Assembly: GCA_964629575.1 (NCBI GenBank)
Contig: CAZVUM010000011.1
Span: forward strand, 1 to 64,000
Source: JAYPWI01 sp964629575
Lineage (GTDB): Bacteria > Actinomycetota > Acidimicrobiia > Acidimicrobiales > Poriferisodalaceae
DNA: 64,000 nt
Direction: 5' to 3'
The notes beneath the pieces were generated by a model. The model saw only the letters and a list, made by a program, of their open reading frames with translations, did no database searches and had not been told where the DNA came from. Position numbers and translations under genes: made by a program. How positions within the stretch are numbered: position 1 is the first letter of the stretch; each line of letters opens with the position of its first letter. Shown here one piece after another: positions 40,238 through 48,474 of this stretch.

Positions 40238-41525
40238 CGAGGCCGATCAGCTCGGCGTTCAGGGATACATCACGCCGCGCGGGCTTGGTCTGGCGATCCT
40301 GTCCGCCACGGTCGGCGCATTCTCCGTCCTCACCGGCCACCAGCCGAGCGCCGTGCTGGCTGCTGCGCTGTTGGCCTGGGTGACCGTGGCGGTGCTGCTC
40401 CATCGCTGGCCCGACCTCCGCGTCGCTGCCCGCCTCAGCGAGGAGCGGGTCGTCGAGGGCGACATCGTCGACCTCGTGGTGGAGATCTCGTCGACGGCGT
40501 CGATCCCGTGGCTCGAAGTCGAGGTCGTGACGAGCGATGACCTCCCCGTCGTCGGAGGCGTTCCGTCGGCCATCGTGGCGCTACCGGCCGGCAGGCGCGC
40601 CGCGGTCCGATTCGAGCTCTTGGCCGAACAGTGGGGTGTCGCATCCCCCGCACGACTCCGGGTCACCGCCCGCGACCGAATGGGTGTCTACGCAGCACGT
40701 CGGGTGATCACGCTGGATCTTCCTGTGCGGATTCACCCCTCGGACCGGCGCCTCGATGCGATGATCCATTCCACTCGCACCCGGGCGCGCGTCGGACACC
40801 ACCTGGCGCGTCAGCGAGGCGACGGGTGCGAGTACGCAGATGTGCGCCCGTCGAGGGCCGGCGATCGCCTCCGCTCGGTCAACTGGCGGGTGACGCTGCG
40901 GCGCTCCGAGTACTGGGTGAACGACAGGCATCCGGATCAGGCGAGCGATCTGGTGCTGTTCGTCGACAGCGGCCAGGCACTCGGCCGCGGCAGCAACTCC
41001 ACCATCCACACCGCGGTCCGGGCGGCGCTCGCCCTCACCGAGGGCCATCTGGGGACCCACGACCGGGTCGGTCTCCTCGATGTAGGCCGCAAGGTTCGAT
41101 GGTTCCGACCGGGTATGGGGCGGCTCCAGCGCCGCCGGCTGGTCGACGCGCTTCTGGAGATCCAGCCCGAGCTGGGCCTTGGTGTTCGAAAGGCGGCCGA
41201 CCTGCCGCTTCAGGGCGTCGACACCAGTGCCACGATCGTCGTGCTGTCGCCGCTTCTGGATCCGCGGCCGATCGACGTGATGCTCGCTCTTCACGACCGC
41301 GGCTACGACCTGGTCGTGCTGTGGTGCCAACCCGACATCGATTCGATTCGGCCGGCGGAAGGGCGCAGCGGTCACCTGGCGCGCCGGCTGTGGAACATCG
41401 AGCGCGAGCAGTGGCGCCGCCGCTTGACGGGCGCGGGTGTCCCCGTCGTCGCCTGGGATGGCGAAGGATCGCTGGATGCAGTCATGGCGGTGCTCGACCA
41501 TCAACGCAGGACCAGGATCGGCTAA
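40230..41525 (+). CDS. DUF58 domain protein (MoxR partner)
   Basis: A 431-residue protein with two N-terminal membrane helices (GLAILSATVGAFSVL, AAALLAWVTVAVLL), an immunoglobulin-like region (residues 60-170) and the DUF58 core GDGCEYADVRPSRAGDRLRSVNWRVTLRRSEYWV, followed by a vWA-like fold (DLVLFVDSGQAL). DUF58 proteins accompany MoxR ATPases in surface or stress functions that remain poorly defined. GTG start at 40230 overlaps moxR. The stop TAA overlaps the next ATG as TAATG. Confidence 0.9.
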   Translation: MTDEADQLGVQGYITPRGLGLAILSATVGAFSVLTGHQPSAVLAAALLAWVTVAVLLHRWPDLRVAARLSEERVVEGDIVDLVVEISSTASIPWLEVEVVTSDDLPVVGGVPSAIVALPAGRRAAVRFELLAEQWGVASPARLRVTARDRMGVYAARRVITLDLPVRIHPSDRRLDAMIHSTRTRARVGHHLARQRGDGCEYADVRPSRAGDRLRSVNWRVTLRRSEYWVNDRHPDQASDLVLFVDSGQALGRGSNSTIHTAVRAALALTEGHLGTHDRVGLLDVGRKVRWFRPGMGRLQRRRLVDALLEIQPELGLGVRKAADLPLQGVDTSATIVVLSPLLDPRPIDVMLALHDRGYDLVVLWCQPDIDSIRPAEGRSGHLARRLWNIEREQWRRRLTGAGVPVVAWDGEGSLDAVMAVLDHQRRTRIG

Positions 41526-42769
41526 TGTCGTACTCGCGTCTCGCGATCGGAGCAGGGACCGCGAGCCTCGTGTTCGCCTGGCTCGGTGTGATGGCCACGG
41601 TTGCCGATCAACGCGTTGCGGCACCGGTCGCCCTGATCGTCGTGGCGCTCCTCGCGGTCGGCCTGGTGCTGGCCTCGCAGGTCGCATTCGCCGTGGCGAT
41701 CGCCGTGGCGACGGTCGGCTTCGTGATGGGAGGGATACGGGGGGTGAGCGGTGCCGTTTGGGCCGCCGTCGCTGTCGTCATCACCATCGCCGGCGTGCGG
41801 ATCTGTTGCGACGCCCGCCGACCGGCCCGCATCGCCATCGGCGCACAGCGGTCTGTGGCGGTGGGACAGGTCCTGGTCGCCACGGCCATCGCCTGCGCCG
41901 CGATCGTCAGCTGGGTGATGGTTCCCGTGGAGCCGGCGAGGATCTTCATCGTCGCCGGCCTGGCCGCCAGCGCAGCGCCTCTGTTCTTGTTCCGCGTGGT
42001 CAACACCGACCCTGCTGCCCTGCGGTCGCGTCGGCGGCGTCTGCTTGCTACCGCTGCAGCGGTCGCGGTCATCTCCAGCCTGGTCGTGGTCGGATCGAGG
42101 GCTGCTGACTACCAGCGGTCGATCGACCCGCCTGAGCGACAGACCACGGTCGACGAGACCGAAGAGCGGCAGGTCGTCCAGCGGCCAACGGTCGAACTCG
42201 ACGACGAGGCGCCCCCTCCCGGTGAGTGGCTCGCCGCTCTCGGCACCCTGTTCGTGGTGTTGCTGATCCTGGCCCTGCTGGCCAGCGGGCTCCTGGCACA
42301 GCAGCCAATCGAGTTCGAGCCGGACGCGATGGCCGGCGAGGGCGACGGCACATTCACGGACTCGTCGGTCGAGGACCCGATGGCGGTGCTCGTCACCACC
42401 GAGGAAGCCCAGGCGATCCTTCAGCAGGCCCTCGTCGCGATCGAAGAGGTCGACGACCCGCGCCAGGCGATTCGGTTGGCCTACTCGCTGGTCGAGGCCG
42501 GATTCGGCGATCTCGACGCGCGCCGCGGAGCGGCGGAATCGGAGAGCGAATACCTGGAGCGCCTGTTGCCGACGCTGGGCGCGTCCGCCGGATCCATGCG
42601 TGAACTCACCGGCCTGTTCGAACAGGCGCGCTTCTCCTCCCATGCGATCACCGAGTCCATGCGCTCCGATGCGGTCGATGCGCTGGGCTCCCTCAAGGAC
42701 GAGCTCACGAGAGTCGCGGCCGAGCGTGCGGCAGCGAGCGACCCTGCAACCGATGGAGCGGTGTCGTGA
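41525..42769 (+). CDS. DUF4129 domain multi-pass membrane protein
   Basis: A 414-residue protein with about seven hydrophobic helices in the first 190 residues, an external segment (about 200-240), one more helix (WLAALGTLFVVLLILALLASGLLA) and a cytoplasmic DUF4129 domain at the C-terminus (ESEYLERLLPTLGASAGSMRELTGLFEQARFSSHAITESMR). DUF4129 is commonly found with MoxR/DUF58 and transglutaminase proteins; no transglutaminase core is present here. ATG start at 41525 overlaps the DUF58 stop by one base; the stop overlaps the next gene by four. Confidence 0.85.
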   Translation: MSYSRLAIGAGTASLVFAWLGVMATVADQRVAAPVALIVVALLAVGLVLASQVAFAVAIAVATVGFVMGGIRGVSGAVWAAVAVVITIAGVRICCDARRPARIAIGAQRSVAVGQVLVATAIACAAIVSWVMVPVEPARIFIVAGLAASAAPLFLFRVVNTDPAALRSRRRRLLATAAAVAVISSLVVVGSRAADYQRSIDPPERQTTVDETEERQVVQRPTVELDDEAPPPGEWLAALGTLFVVLLILALLASGLLAQQPIEFEPDAMAGEGDGTFTDSSVEDPMAVLVTTEEAQAILQQALVAIEEVDDPRQAIRLAYSLVEAGFGDLDARRGAAESESEYLERLLPTLGASAGSMRELTGLFEQARFSSHAITESMRSDAVDALGSLKDELTRVAAERAAASDPATDGAVS

Positions 42770-43119
42770 CCGGGTGGGTCGCCGTCGGCATCGCGCTGGG
42801 GCTCGCCCTCATCCTGCTCGGCCTCCAGCATCTGACCAGGACTCTGCGGTCCACACCGATGGACACGCTGCATCCAGGACCCCTGATCCAGAGGCCCGAC
42901 GCAACCGCGACCGCCGCTCCACCCCCGTCGCTCAGCCTGACGGAGCAGCTCGTGGAGGACGCAACCTTCAGCAACGCCGTCGCCCATCACCGGCTGTGGC
43001 CACTCGTCGCACGGCTGGCACGAGAGCGCGGCGTCACGGCCCGGGACCTTCGTCCACCCGACGCGGACACGCGCGCCTGGTTGGCTGACATGATTCAGGT
43101 GCTCGAGAAGGCGCGCTGA
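42766..43119 (+). CDS. small single-pass membrane protein, last gene of the moxR operon
   Basis: A 117-residue protein of unknown function with one N-terminal helix (VAVGIALGLALILLGLQHL), a Pro/Thr-rich linker and an alpha-helical tail (FSNAVAHHRLWPLVARLARERGVTARDL). It starts with GTG overlapping the DUF4129 gene stop by four bases, which supports its being translated with the operon. A hairpin follows at 43129. Confidence 0.65.
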   Translation: MTGWVAVGIALGLALILLGLQHLTRTLRSTPMDTLHPGPLIQRPDATATAAPPPSLSLTEQLVEDATFSNAVAHHRLWPLVARLARERGVTARDLRPPDADTRAWLADMIQVLEKAR

Positions 43120-43128
43120 GGGGAACGT

Positions 43129-43146
43129 CCGGTTTTTCGGAACCGG
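43129..43146 (+). terminator. short hairpin after the moxR operon
   Basis: CCGGTT-TTTCGG-AACCGG forms a perfect six-base stem ten bases after the last stop codon. No T-run follows, so it is at best a weak intrinsic terminator. Confidence 0.4.
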
Positions 43147-43149
43147 CGG

Positions 43150-43668
43150 GTGGGGCATTGCGTCCAGGTGGTGGTGGCAATGAGCGAAGGCGAGCGTCCA
43201 GTCGCCGAGACGGCCGCTGGCCTCGACGTCGCGGCAGACACGGTGAAGAGACGCCGTTCGACGACAGCGACGACCAACTACGTGAGCGGCTTCGCCAGCA
43301 GGCGGGAGCGCTCGAGCCACCGCGCCCCGACGAGGTGCAGCTGGTCGAGCGGACTGCGCGCCGTCGACGGACGCGCGCCGCAGCCTTTGGAGCTGCGCTG
43401 CTCACGGTCGGGCGGTCAGCATCTCGCACGACCTCGGAGAGACCTGGCCGGAGATCGAGGACGGAGATCGAGGCCGGAGATCGAGGCCGGAGATCGAGGC
43501 CATGGAGGGCCTGCAACCCAACATCGTTGCGCTCAACGGCGACGAGGTGTTGGCCATCGGACACGACGTCGGCGACATCGAGGTGGCGACGAGCTCAGCG
43601 GCGAAGAGGCGTGGGAAGAATCTGCCGCGCTGGGCGCGACGCTGCTCTACCTGACCCCTGCAGACTGA
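43150..43668 (+). pseudogene. decayed sigma-factor tail plus a broken membrane Asp-box (BNR) protein gene
   Basis: Three different frames each read as parts of known families. Frame from 43150: CVQVVVAMSEGERPVAETAAGLDVAADTVKRR, the region 4 of an ECF sigma factor. Frame from 43245: EETPFDDSDDQLRERLRQQAGALEPPRPDEVQLVERTARRRRTRAAAFGAALLTVG, an N-terminal cytoplasmic part with the start of a membrane helix. Frame from 43418: SISHDLGETWPEIE and GDEVLAIGHDVGDIEVATSS, an Asp-box (S-x-D-x-G-x-T-W) blade. Frame of 43150 again at the end: GEEAWEESAALGATLLYLTPAD then stop. At least three frameshifts and probable deletions separate them. Four 13-bp repeats lie inside (43450-43499). It sits beside an intact ECF sigma gene. 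Confidence 0.62.
43450..43501. repeat. four 13-bp tandem repeats
   Basis: GGAGATCGAGG followed by two variable bases (AC or CC) recurs at 43450, 43463, 43476 and 43489. The period of 13 is not a multiple of three, but three extra units (39 bp) keep the frame of the flanking Asp-box reading. The array lies inside the pseudogene and may be a slippage hotspot. Confidence 0.88.
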
Positions 43669-43678
43669 CGGCGTTCGC

Positions 43679-44407
43679 TCAGTCCCGGGTGACCGTGTGC
43701 CCGTCGCGCTCGACCACATCGGTTGGCGCGTCCGTCGGGGCCGGAGCGGGCTCTGTGGTGGTCGTGGGCTGGGTGGCGTCCCGCTCGGCATCACGACGCT
43801 CCTGCTCGAGCTGCCGACGACGAGCTTCGAGCCTGCGACGGCTCTCTTCGAGGATGTCCTGCTCGCGATCTGTGAGACGGTCACCGCGGACCACCGTGGT
43901 GGGGACCGGATCCACGTCTCGCTCGTCGATCACGATTCGATCGATCTCATCGGGACGAGTCGGCTCACCGTCGTCGACCCTGTCGCCGCCGTCGTGCGGT
44001 TGGTCCCGAGTCGGGTCGGTCGCCACGACGGCCGGCGAACGCTCTTCCACTGGTGTCTGTTGGTCCGTGGGCCGATCACTCACCACCGGTCCGGGGACCG
44101 TCGGGACGGGCGGATCTTCGGGACCGTCGTCGACCCACGGCAGGAGATTCGCGACCGGCTCGAAGACCGTCTCTCTCACCGGCTCGCTGACCGCGCCGGC
44201 CACACCCACCGCCACCGCCACAACCGCCCCTGCGAGTACCGCTGACCAACCGAAGGCGAACCTCGGGCGGTTCGCGGTCGGAGCGACAGCGATTCGGTCG
44301 ACCACGGCGGACCACCGGGGTACCTCCACCTCGACCGAGGTCAGCTCGGCGAACAGCGCGTCCACGTCCTCGAGCTCGGTTCCTGCGATGTGCGGTTCGG
44401 GGCTCAT
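43679..44407 (-). CDS. putative membrane anti-sigma-type protein paired with the ECF sigma factor
   Basis: A 242-residue protein: about 50 cytoplasmic residues (TELEDVDALFAELTSVEVEVPRWSAVVDRIAV), one membrane helix (FAFGWSAVLAGAVVAVAVGVAGAV), then an external Pro/Thr/Asp-rich stalk and a charged coiled coil (LTDREQDILEESRRRLEARRRQLEQERRDAERDA). No zinc anti-sigma motif (HxxxCxxC) is seen. Its ATG overlaps the sigma gene stop as ATGA, which is the usual layout of sigma/anti-sigma pairs; the anti-sigma role is inferred from this. Confidence 0.65.
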   Translation of the reverse strand: MSPEPHIAGTELEDVDALFAELTSVEVEVPRWSAVVDRIAVAPTANRPRFAFGWSAVLAGAVVAVAVGVAGAVSEPVRETVFEPVANLLPWVDDGPEDPPVPTVPGPVVSDRPTDQQTPVEERSPAVVATDPTRDQPHDGGDRVDDGEPTRPDEIDRIVIDERDVDPVPTTVVRGDRLTDREQDILEESRRRLEARRRQLEQERRDAERDATQPTTTTEPAPAPTDAPTDVVERDGHTVTRD

Positions 44408-45048
44408 GACGAGACCTCCTCCTCGGCGAGCAGGGTGCGCAGGCTCTGGAGCGCGCGCCACTGCAATGTATTGACGGCGCCGGAGCTCACCCCGAGGGTC
44501 AGCGCCACTTCGTCATTGGACAGGCCGGCGAAGTACTTCAGCTCGATCACCCGACGCTGGCGACGTCCGAGCTGACGGAGGACACCGTCGAGATGAAGAC
44601 GCTGCAGCCGCGCCACAGTGGGGTCGTCGTCGACGGGGTCATGTGGATCCTCGAGCGGCTCGGTGGGTCGGCGATAGCGGTGGCGATGGGTGTCCGCGAT
44701 CACGTTGCGGGCGATTCCGAACAACCAGCCGCGGAACGGGCTGCGGTCCCCCCGGTAACCGGGCAACGAGCCCCAGGCCTTGGCAAACACCTCGGCTGTC
44801 ACGTCGTCGGCCTGCGAGCGATGAACGCTCGCCATGCTCAAGCGGTGAATGGCGGGGGCGTGCCGCTCGTAGAGCGACGCGAAGGCGGCGGTGTCGCCTC
44901 CCCGTGCGCGAGCGACGAGGGCGTCGTCGCCGGAGGTTTCGGCGGTCGAGCCATCGCGGCGATGGCGAGTGCGGACGCGGCCCACGACTGATTCGTCGTC
45001 GCGAGCCACGCGAAATGCACGCCGCGACCCGAAATTTCTCGAAACCAC
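44404..45048 (-). CDS. ECF-type RNA polymerase sigma factor
   Basis: A 214-residue sigma-70 family protein. Region 2 is seen as TAAFASLYERHAPAIHRLSMASVHRSQADDVTAEVFAKAWGSLPGYRGDRSPFRGWLFGIARNVIADTHRHRYRR; region 4 as LRQLGRRQRRVIELKYFAGLSNDEVALTLGVSSGAVNTLQWRALQSLRTLL. The annotated start (GTG 45048) adds 40 residues that look non-conserved, so GTG 44985 may be the true start. The 12-bp inverted repeat across the upstream region may be its control site. It is translated with the membrane protein downstream. Confidence 0.9.
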   Translation of the reverse strand: MVSRNFGSRRAFRVARDDESVVGRVRTRHRRDGSTAETSGDDALVARARGGDTAAFASLYERHAPAIHRLSMASVHRSQADDVTAEVFAKAWGSLPGYRGDRSPFRGWLFGIARNVIADTHRHRYRRPTEPLEDPHDPVDDDPTVARLQRLHLDGVLRQLGRRQRRVIELKYFAGLSNDEVALTLGVSSGAVNTLQWRALQSLRTLLAEEEVSS

Positions 45049-45118
45049 CTCTCACCGACGGCTCACCCGCCCGAAATATGACGAAACGATGACGAAATTG
45101 GACCGAGCGTGCATTTCG
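45011..45118. repeat. 12-bp perfect inverted repeat flanking the sigma factor promoter region
   Basis: CGAAATGCACGC (45011-45022) and its exact reverse complement GCGTGCATTTCG (45107-45118) lie 84 bases apart. Between them are AT-rich CGAAA motifs at about 45031, 45072, 45082 and 45093. The centre of symmetry is near 45064. The left arm falls within the annotated 5' end of the sigma gene if the GTG at 45048 is used, but outside it if the GTG at 44985 is used. Confidence 0.6.
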
Positions 45119-45170
45119 GAGGGCTGAAGCGACGCCACCACCGCGGGCAGTCACCAAAGGAGAATCCTTC

Positions 45171-46097
45171 ATGCGAACGTCCCTTCTCGCCAGCCTGATC
45201 ACCGCACTGGTGGCCGGCTCACTCGCTCTCGCCGCACCGGCGGGCGCCGAGGAGACCACCGGCGACTGGCCGATGTCGGCGGACATGTTGCCCGCAACCG
45301 TGGTCGTCGACCTCGTCGACGCCGACGGACAGGGATGGGTCCTGCGCTACGACGCCGCCCACACCGATGGCGCGGATGATCGCGCCACCGTCGTCGACCT
45401 GGCACGTCGCTGCCGAGCCGCAGGCCTCACACCCCAGGAATGCCGTCGCATCCTGCACGACCACCACAGCGATCTCGCCGAACGCTGCCGCAACGCAGGC
45501 CTCACGGTCGAGCAGTGCCGACACATCGTGGGCAACGACGACCCGCACTCGATCGCCGCGCGCTGCCGGGCGGCGGGGCTCACGAGCGAGGAGTGCCGCC
45601 GACTGATCAACTCACTCGACGGCGGAACCCTCGCCGAACGCTGCCGCGCCGCAGGCCTCACCCCCGAGGAATGCCGCCGCATCATCAACAGCCACGATGA
45701 CCACCTGTCCATCGCTGAGCGATGCCGGGCCGCCGGGCTCACGAGCGAGGATTGCCGCCGACTGATCAACTCACTCGACGGCGGAACCCTCGCCGAACGC
45801 TGCCGCGCCGCAGGCCTCACCCCCGAGCAATGCCGCCGCATCATCAACAGCCACGACGACGGCGACCGCGCAGTGGATCGAACGACGGATCGAGTGACGG
45901 ATCGAGTGACGGATCGAGTGACGGACCGTACCCGCGACACGATCACCGACGGCACAACTGACGGCGTCTCCGACGGTGTCTCGGACCGGGCATCGGACAG
46001 TGTCTCGGACAGCGATCGCACAACCGATCGGATTGGGGATCGGGTCACCGACCGCCGAGCACGCAGGGTCCACCACGTGGACCGTGTCCGCGACTAG
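45171..46097 (+). CDS. secreted protein of six Cys-x9-Cys repeats with a Thr-Asp-Arg-Val tail
   Basis: A 308-residue protein I do not recognise. It has a signal peptide (SLLASLITALVAGSLALAAPAGA), about 50 linker residues, then six units of 24-27 residues of the form RCRAAGLTPEECRRIINS. Each unit holds two cysteines spaced Cys-x9-Cys, twelve in all; units end in NSLDGG or NSHDD. The tail is a chain of four-residue repeats (DRVTDRVTDR, then DGTTDGVSDG) rich in Asp, Arg and Thr. Units 3-4 and 5-6 are a 159-bp duplication. AAAGGAG precedes ATG 45171. It is divergent from the ECF sigma gene and may be its target (inference). Disulfide-bonded helical units are the likely fold. Confidence 0.75.
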   Translation: MRTSLLASLITALVAGSLALAAPAGAEETTGDWPMSADMLPATVVVDLVDADGQGWVLRYDAAHTDGADDRATVVDLARRCRAAGLTPQECRRILHDHHSDLAERCRNAGLTVEQCRHIVGNDDPHSIAARCRAAGLTSEECRRLINSLDGGTLAERCRAAGLTPEECRRIINSHDDHLSIAERCRAAGLTSEDCRRLINSLDGGTLAERCRAAGLTPEQCRRIINSHDDGDRAVDRTTDRVTDRVTDRVTDRTRDTITDGTTDGVSDGVSDRASDSVSDSDRTTDRIGDRVTDRRARRVHHVDRVRD

Positions 46098-46170
46098 AAG
46101 AAGGGACGCGAGACCCGGCGTGCCGGTCGGGACTCCCGCTCGCCGAGGTGGAACCGGCGAGACACGACGA

Positions 46171-46213
46171 CCGCCGCTCGGGACCTCAGCCCCCGAGCGG
46201 CGGTTGCTGTTTT
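46171..46213 (+). terminator. intrinsic terminator after the repeat protein
   Basis: CCGCCGCTCGGG (46171-46182) pairs perfectly with CCCGAGCGGCGG (46192-46203), a twelve-base stem with a nine-base loop, followed by TTGCTGTTTT. It lies 73 bp after the stop codon. Confidence 0.8.
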
Positions 46214-46214
46214 G

Positions 46215-46379
46215 TCGCTGCGGGATCGCTTCGGCCTGACGGCCTCGGGCTCACCTCGCAGACCCTGCACTTTCGCTGCGGGATCGCTTCGGCCTGACGG
46301 CCTCGGGCTCACCTCGCAGACCCTGCACTTTCGCTGCGGGATCGCTTCGGCCTGACGGCCTCGGGCTCACCTCGCAGAC
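46215..46379. repeat. three 58-bp tandem repeats
   Basis: Units start at 46215, 46273 and 46331 (TCGCTGCGGGATCGCTTCGG), with essentially identical sequence; the third is cut short at about 46379. Each contains the inverted motif GCCTGACGGC followed by CTCGGGCTCACC. The tract is non-coding and lies between the terminator and the convergent lepA gene. Confidence 0.9.
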
Positions 46380-46429
46380 TCACCGCCCGCCACTTCCGCT
46401 CCGTTCAGGCGTGGCCGCGAGCCTTGCGG

Positions 46430-46639
46430 CAAAGAATCCGCAGCGCGAGCCAGAGGCCGCTTGCGGCCGAAGCGAGCCTTGCGGNNNNNNNNNNNNNNNN
46501 NNNNNNNNNNNNNNNNNNNNNNNNNNNNNNNNNNNNNNNNNNNNNNNNNNNNNNNNNNNNNNNNNNNNNNNNNNNNNNNNNNNNCAAAGAATCCGCAGCG
46601 CGAGCCAGAGGCCGCTTGCGGCCGAAGCGAGCCTTGCGG
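46430..46639. other. assembly gap (100 Ns, 46485-46584) flanked by identical 55-bp copies
   Basis: The 55 bases 46430-46484 before the gap are repeated exactly in 46585-46639 after it. A further 22-bp partial copy of the junction (GCGAGCCTTGCGGCAAAGAA plus TC) occurs at 46417-46438, so a true tandem repeat with a 55-bp period is possible. Because the second gap at 61905 is flanked in the same way by exactly 55 bp, the number looks like an assembler overlap length. Confidence 0.85.
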
Positions 46640-46652
46640 CAAAGAATCAGAA

Positions 46653-48437
46653 TCAGCTGTCGAGTTTGAGGGCGGACACGAAGGCTTCGTTGGGCACTTC
46701 GACCCGGCCGATGGCCTTCATCCGCTTCTTGCCCTTCTTCTGCTGTTCGAGCAGCTTGCGCTTGCGGGTGATGTCGCCCCCGTAGCACTTGGCCAGCACG
46801 TCTTTGCGCTTGGCCCTCACGGTTTCGCGGGCGATGATGCGTCCGCCGATCGCGGCCTGGATGGGCACGTCGAACATCTGCCGTGGAATCAGCTCACGGA
46901 GCTTCTCGGCCATCCGCCTGCCGTAGTCATATGCGCCGTCGCGGTGGACGATCGTGGAGAAGGCGTCGACCGGCTCGGAGTTGAGCAGGATGTCGACCTT
47001 GACGAGCGAGCCCTCCCGGTAGCCGGCGGGCTCGTAGTCGAGGCTCGCATATCCCTGGGTGCGGCTCTTCAGCTGATCGAAGAAGTCGGTGACCACCTCG
47101 GCGAGCGGAATCTCGTAGTTGAGCTCCACCCGTTCGGGCGAGAGGTACTCCATTCGGGTCATGGTGCCTCGGCGCCCCTGACACAGCTCCATGATCGTGC
47201 CGGTGTATGTCGACGGCGTCAGGATGCCGATCTTCAGCATCGGTTCCTCGATCGCGTCGATCGAACCGGGGTCTGGGAGCTCGGACGGGTTGTCGATGCC
47301 GATCGTCTCGCCGTCGTCGGTGGTGACCCGGTAGGCGACCGATGGAGCGGTCGCGATGAGGGAGAGGTCGAATTCGCGCTCCAGCCGCTCGCGGACGATC
47401 TCCATGTGCAGCAGTCCGAGGAAACCGCACCGGAAGCCGAACCCGAGCGCGCCCGAGGTCTCCGGTTCGAAGGTGATCGAGGCGTCGTTGAGCTTCAGCT
47501 TGTGCAGGGATTCGCGGAGGTCGGGATACTCGTCGCCGTCCACGGGATACAGCCCGCAGAACACCATCGGCTTGGGGTCCTCGTATCCGGCCAGCGGGCC
47601 GTCGGCGGGGTCGCCGACCGTGGTGACCGTCTCACCCGATTTGGCCTGCCCCACGTCTTTGATCGAAGCGATCAGATAGCCGACCTCGCCAGGGCCGAGC
47701 TCGGCGACGGGGGTCGGCTGCGGCAGGCGAACTCCGATCTCCTCGGCCTCGTGGGTGCCCCCGATCTGCATGAAGCGCAGCTTGTCGTTGGTCCGGATTC
47801 GGCCATTGACCACCCGCAGAGACGAGACGACGCCTCGGTACTGGTCGAAGTGGCTGTCGAAGATCAGCGCCTGGAGGGGCGCGTCGGGGTCGCCCGCCGG
47901 TGGGGGAATCCGTTCGACGATGGCGTCGAGCAGCTCGGGAATTCCGTCGCCGGTCTTGGCGGAGATCTGCAGAACGTCCTCCGCCGCCAGCCCCAGGACG
48001 TTTTCGATCTCGCTCGCGTAGAGGTCGGGATCGGCGGCGGGCAGATCGATCTTGTTCAGGACGGGCACGATCTCGAGATCGTTTTCGAGAGCGAGGTAGC
48101 AGTTCGCGAGAGTCTGAGCCTCGATGCCCTGCGCAGCGTCCACGAGAAGCAGAACTCCCTCGCAGGCCGCGAGCGACCGGCTCACCTCGTAGCCGAAGTC
48201 CACGTGGCCCGGGGTGTCGATGAGGTGCAGCGTGTGGCCTTGCCAGTCGACACGAACGTTCTGCGCCTTGATGGTGATTCCCCGCTCACGCTCGAGGTCC
48301 ATCGAGTCGAGATATTGGGCGCGCATCGCCCGGGCCTCGACGGCCCCGGTGATTTCGAGAATGCGATCGGAGAGGGTGGACTTCCCGTGATCGATGTGGG
48401 CGATGATCGAGAAGTTCCGGATGCGCGAGAGGTCCAT
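46653..48437 (-). CDS. lepA: elongation factor 4 (LepA)
   Basis: A 594-residue translational GTPase that back-translocates or remodels ribosomes and aids initiation under stress. The G domain has FSIIAHIDHGKSTLSDRIL, RERGITIKAQNV, IDTPGHVDFGYEV and LNKIDLPAADPD. The LepA-specific C-terminal domain is present, ending LLEQQKKGKKRMKAIGRVEVPNEAFVSALKLDS, a nearly invariant end. The length is normal. Its stop lies 14 bp past the second copy of the 55-bp repeat. Confidence 0.96.
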   Translation of the reverse strand: MDLSRIRNFSIIAHIDHGKSTLSDRILEITGAVEARAMRAQYLDSMDLERERGITIKAQNVRVDWQGHTLHLIDTPGHVDFGYEVSRSLAACEGVLLLVDAAQGIEAQTLANCYLALENDLEIVPVLNKIDLPAADPDLYASEIENVLGLAAEDVLQISAKTGDGIPELLDAIVERIPPPAGDPDAPLQALIFDSHFDQYRGVVSSLRVVNGRIRTNDKLRFMQIGGTHEAEEIGVRLPQPTPVAELGPGEVGYLIASIKDVGQAKSGETVTTVGDPADGPLAGYEDPKPMVFCGLYPVDGDEYPDLRESLHKLKLNDASITFEPETSGALGFGFRCGFLGLLHMEIVRERLEREFDLSLIATAPSVAYRVTTDDGETIGIDNPSELPDPGSIDAIEEPMLKIGILTPSTYTGTIMELCQGRRGTMTRMEYLSPERVELNYEIPLAEVVTDFFDQLKSRTQGYASLDYEPAGYREGSLVKVDILLNSEPVDAFSTIVHRDGAYDYGRRMAEKLRELIPRQMFDVPIQAAIGGRIIARETVRAKRKDVLAKCYGGDITRKRKLLEQQKKGKKRMKAIGRVEVPNEAFVSALKLDS

Positions 48438-48474
48438 GCCGAGGGCCCAGGGTATTGGGTCGGAGGGCGAGCCC

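Noticed and set aside
46215..46639. CRISPR array
   Set aside because: Units are contiguous with no spacers of unrelated sequence, and no cas gene is present.
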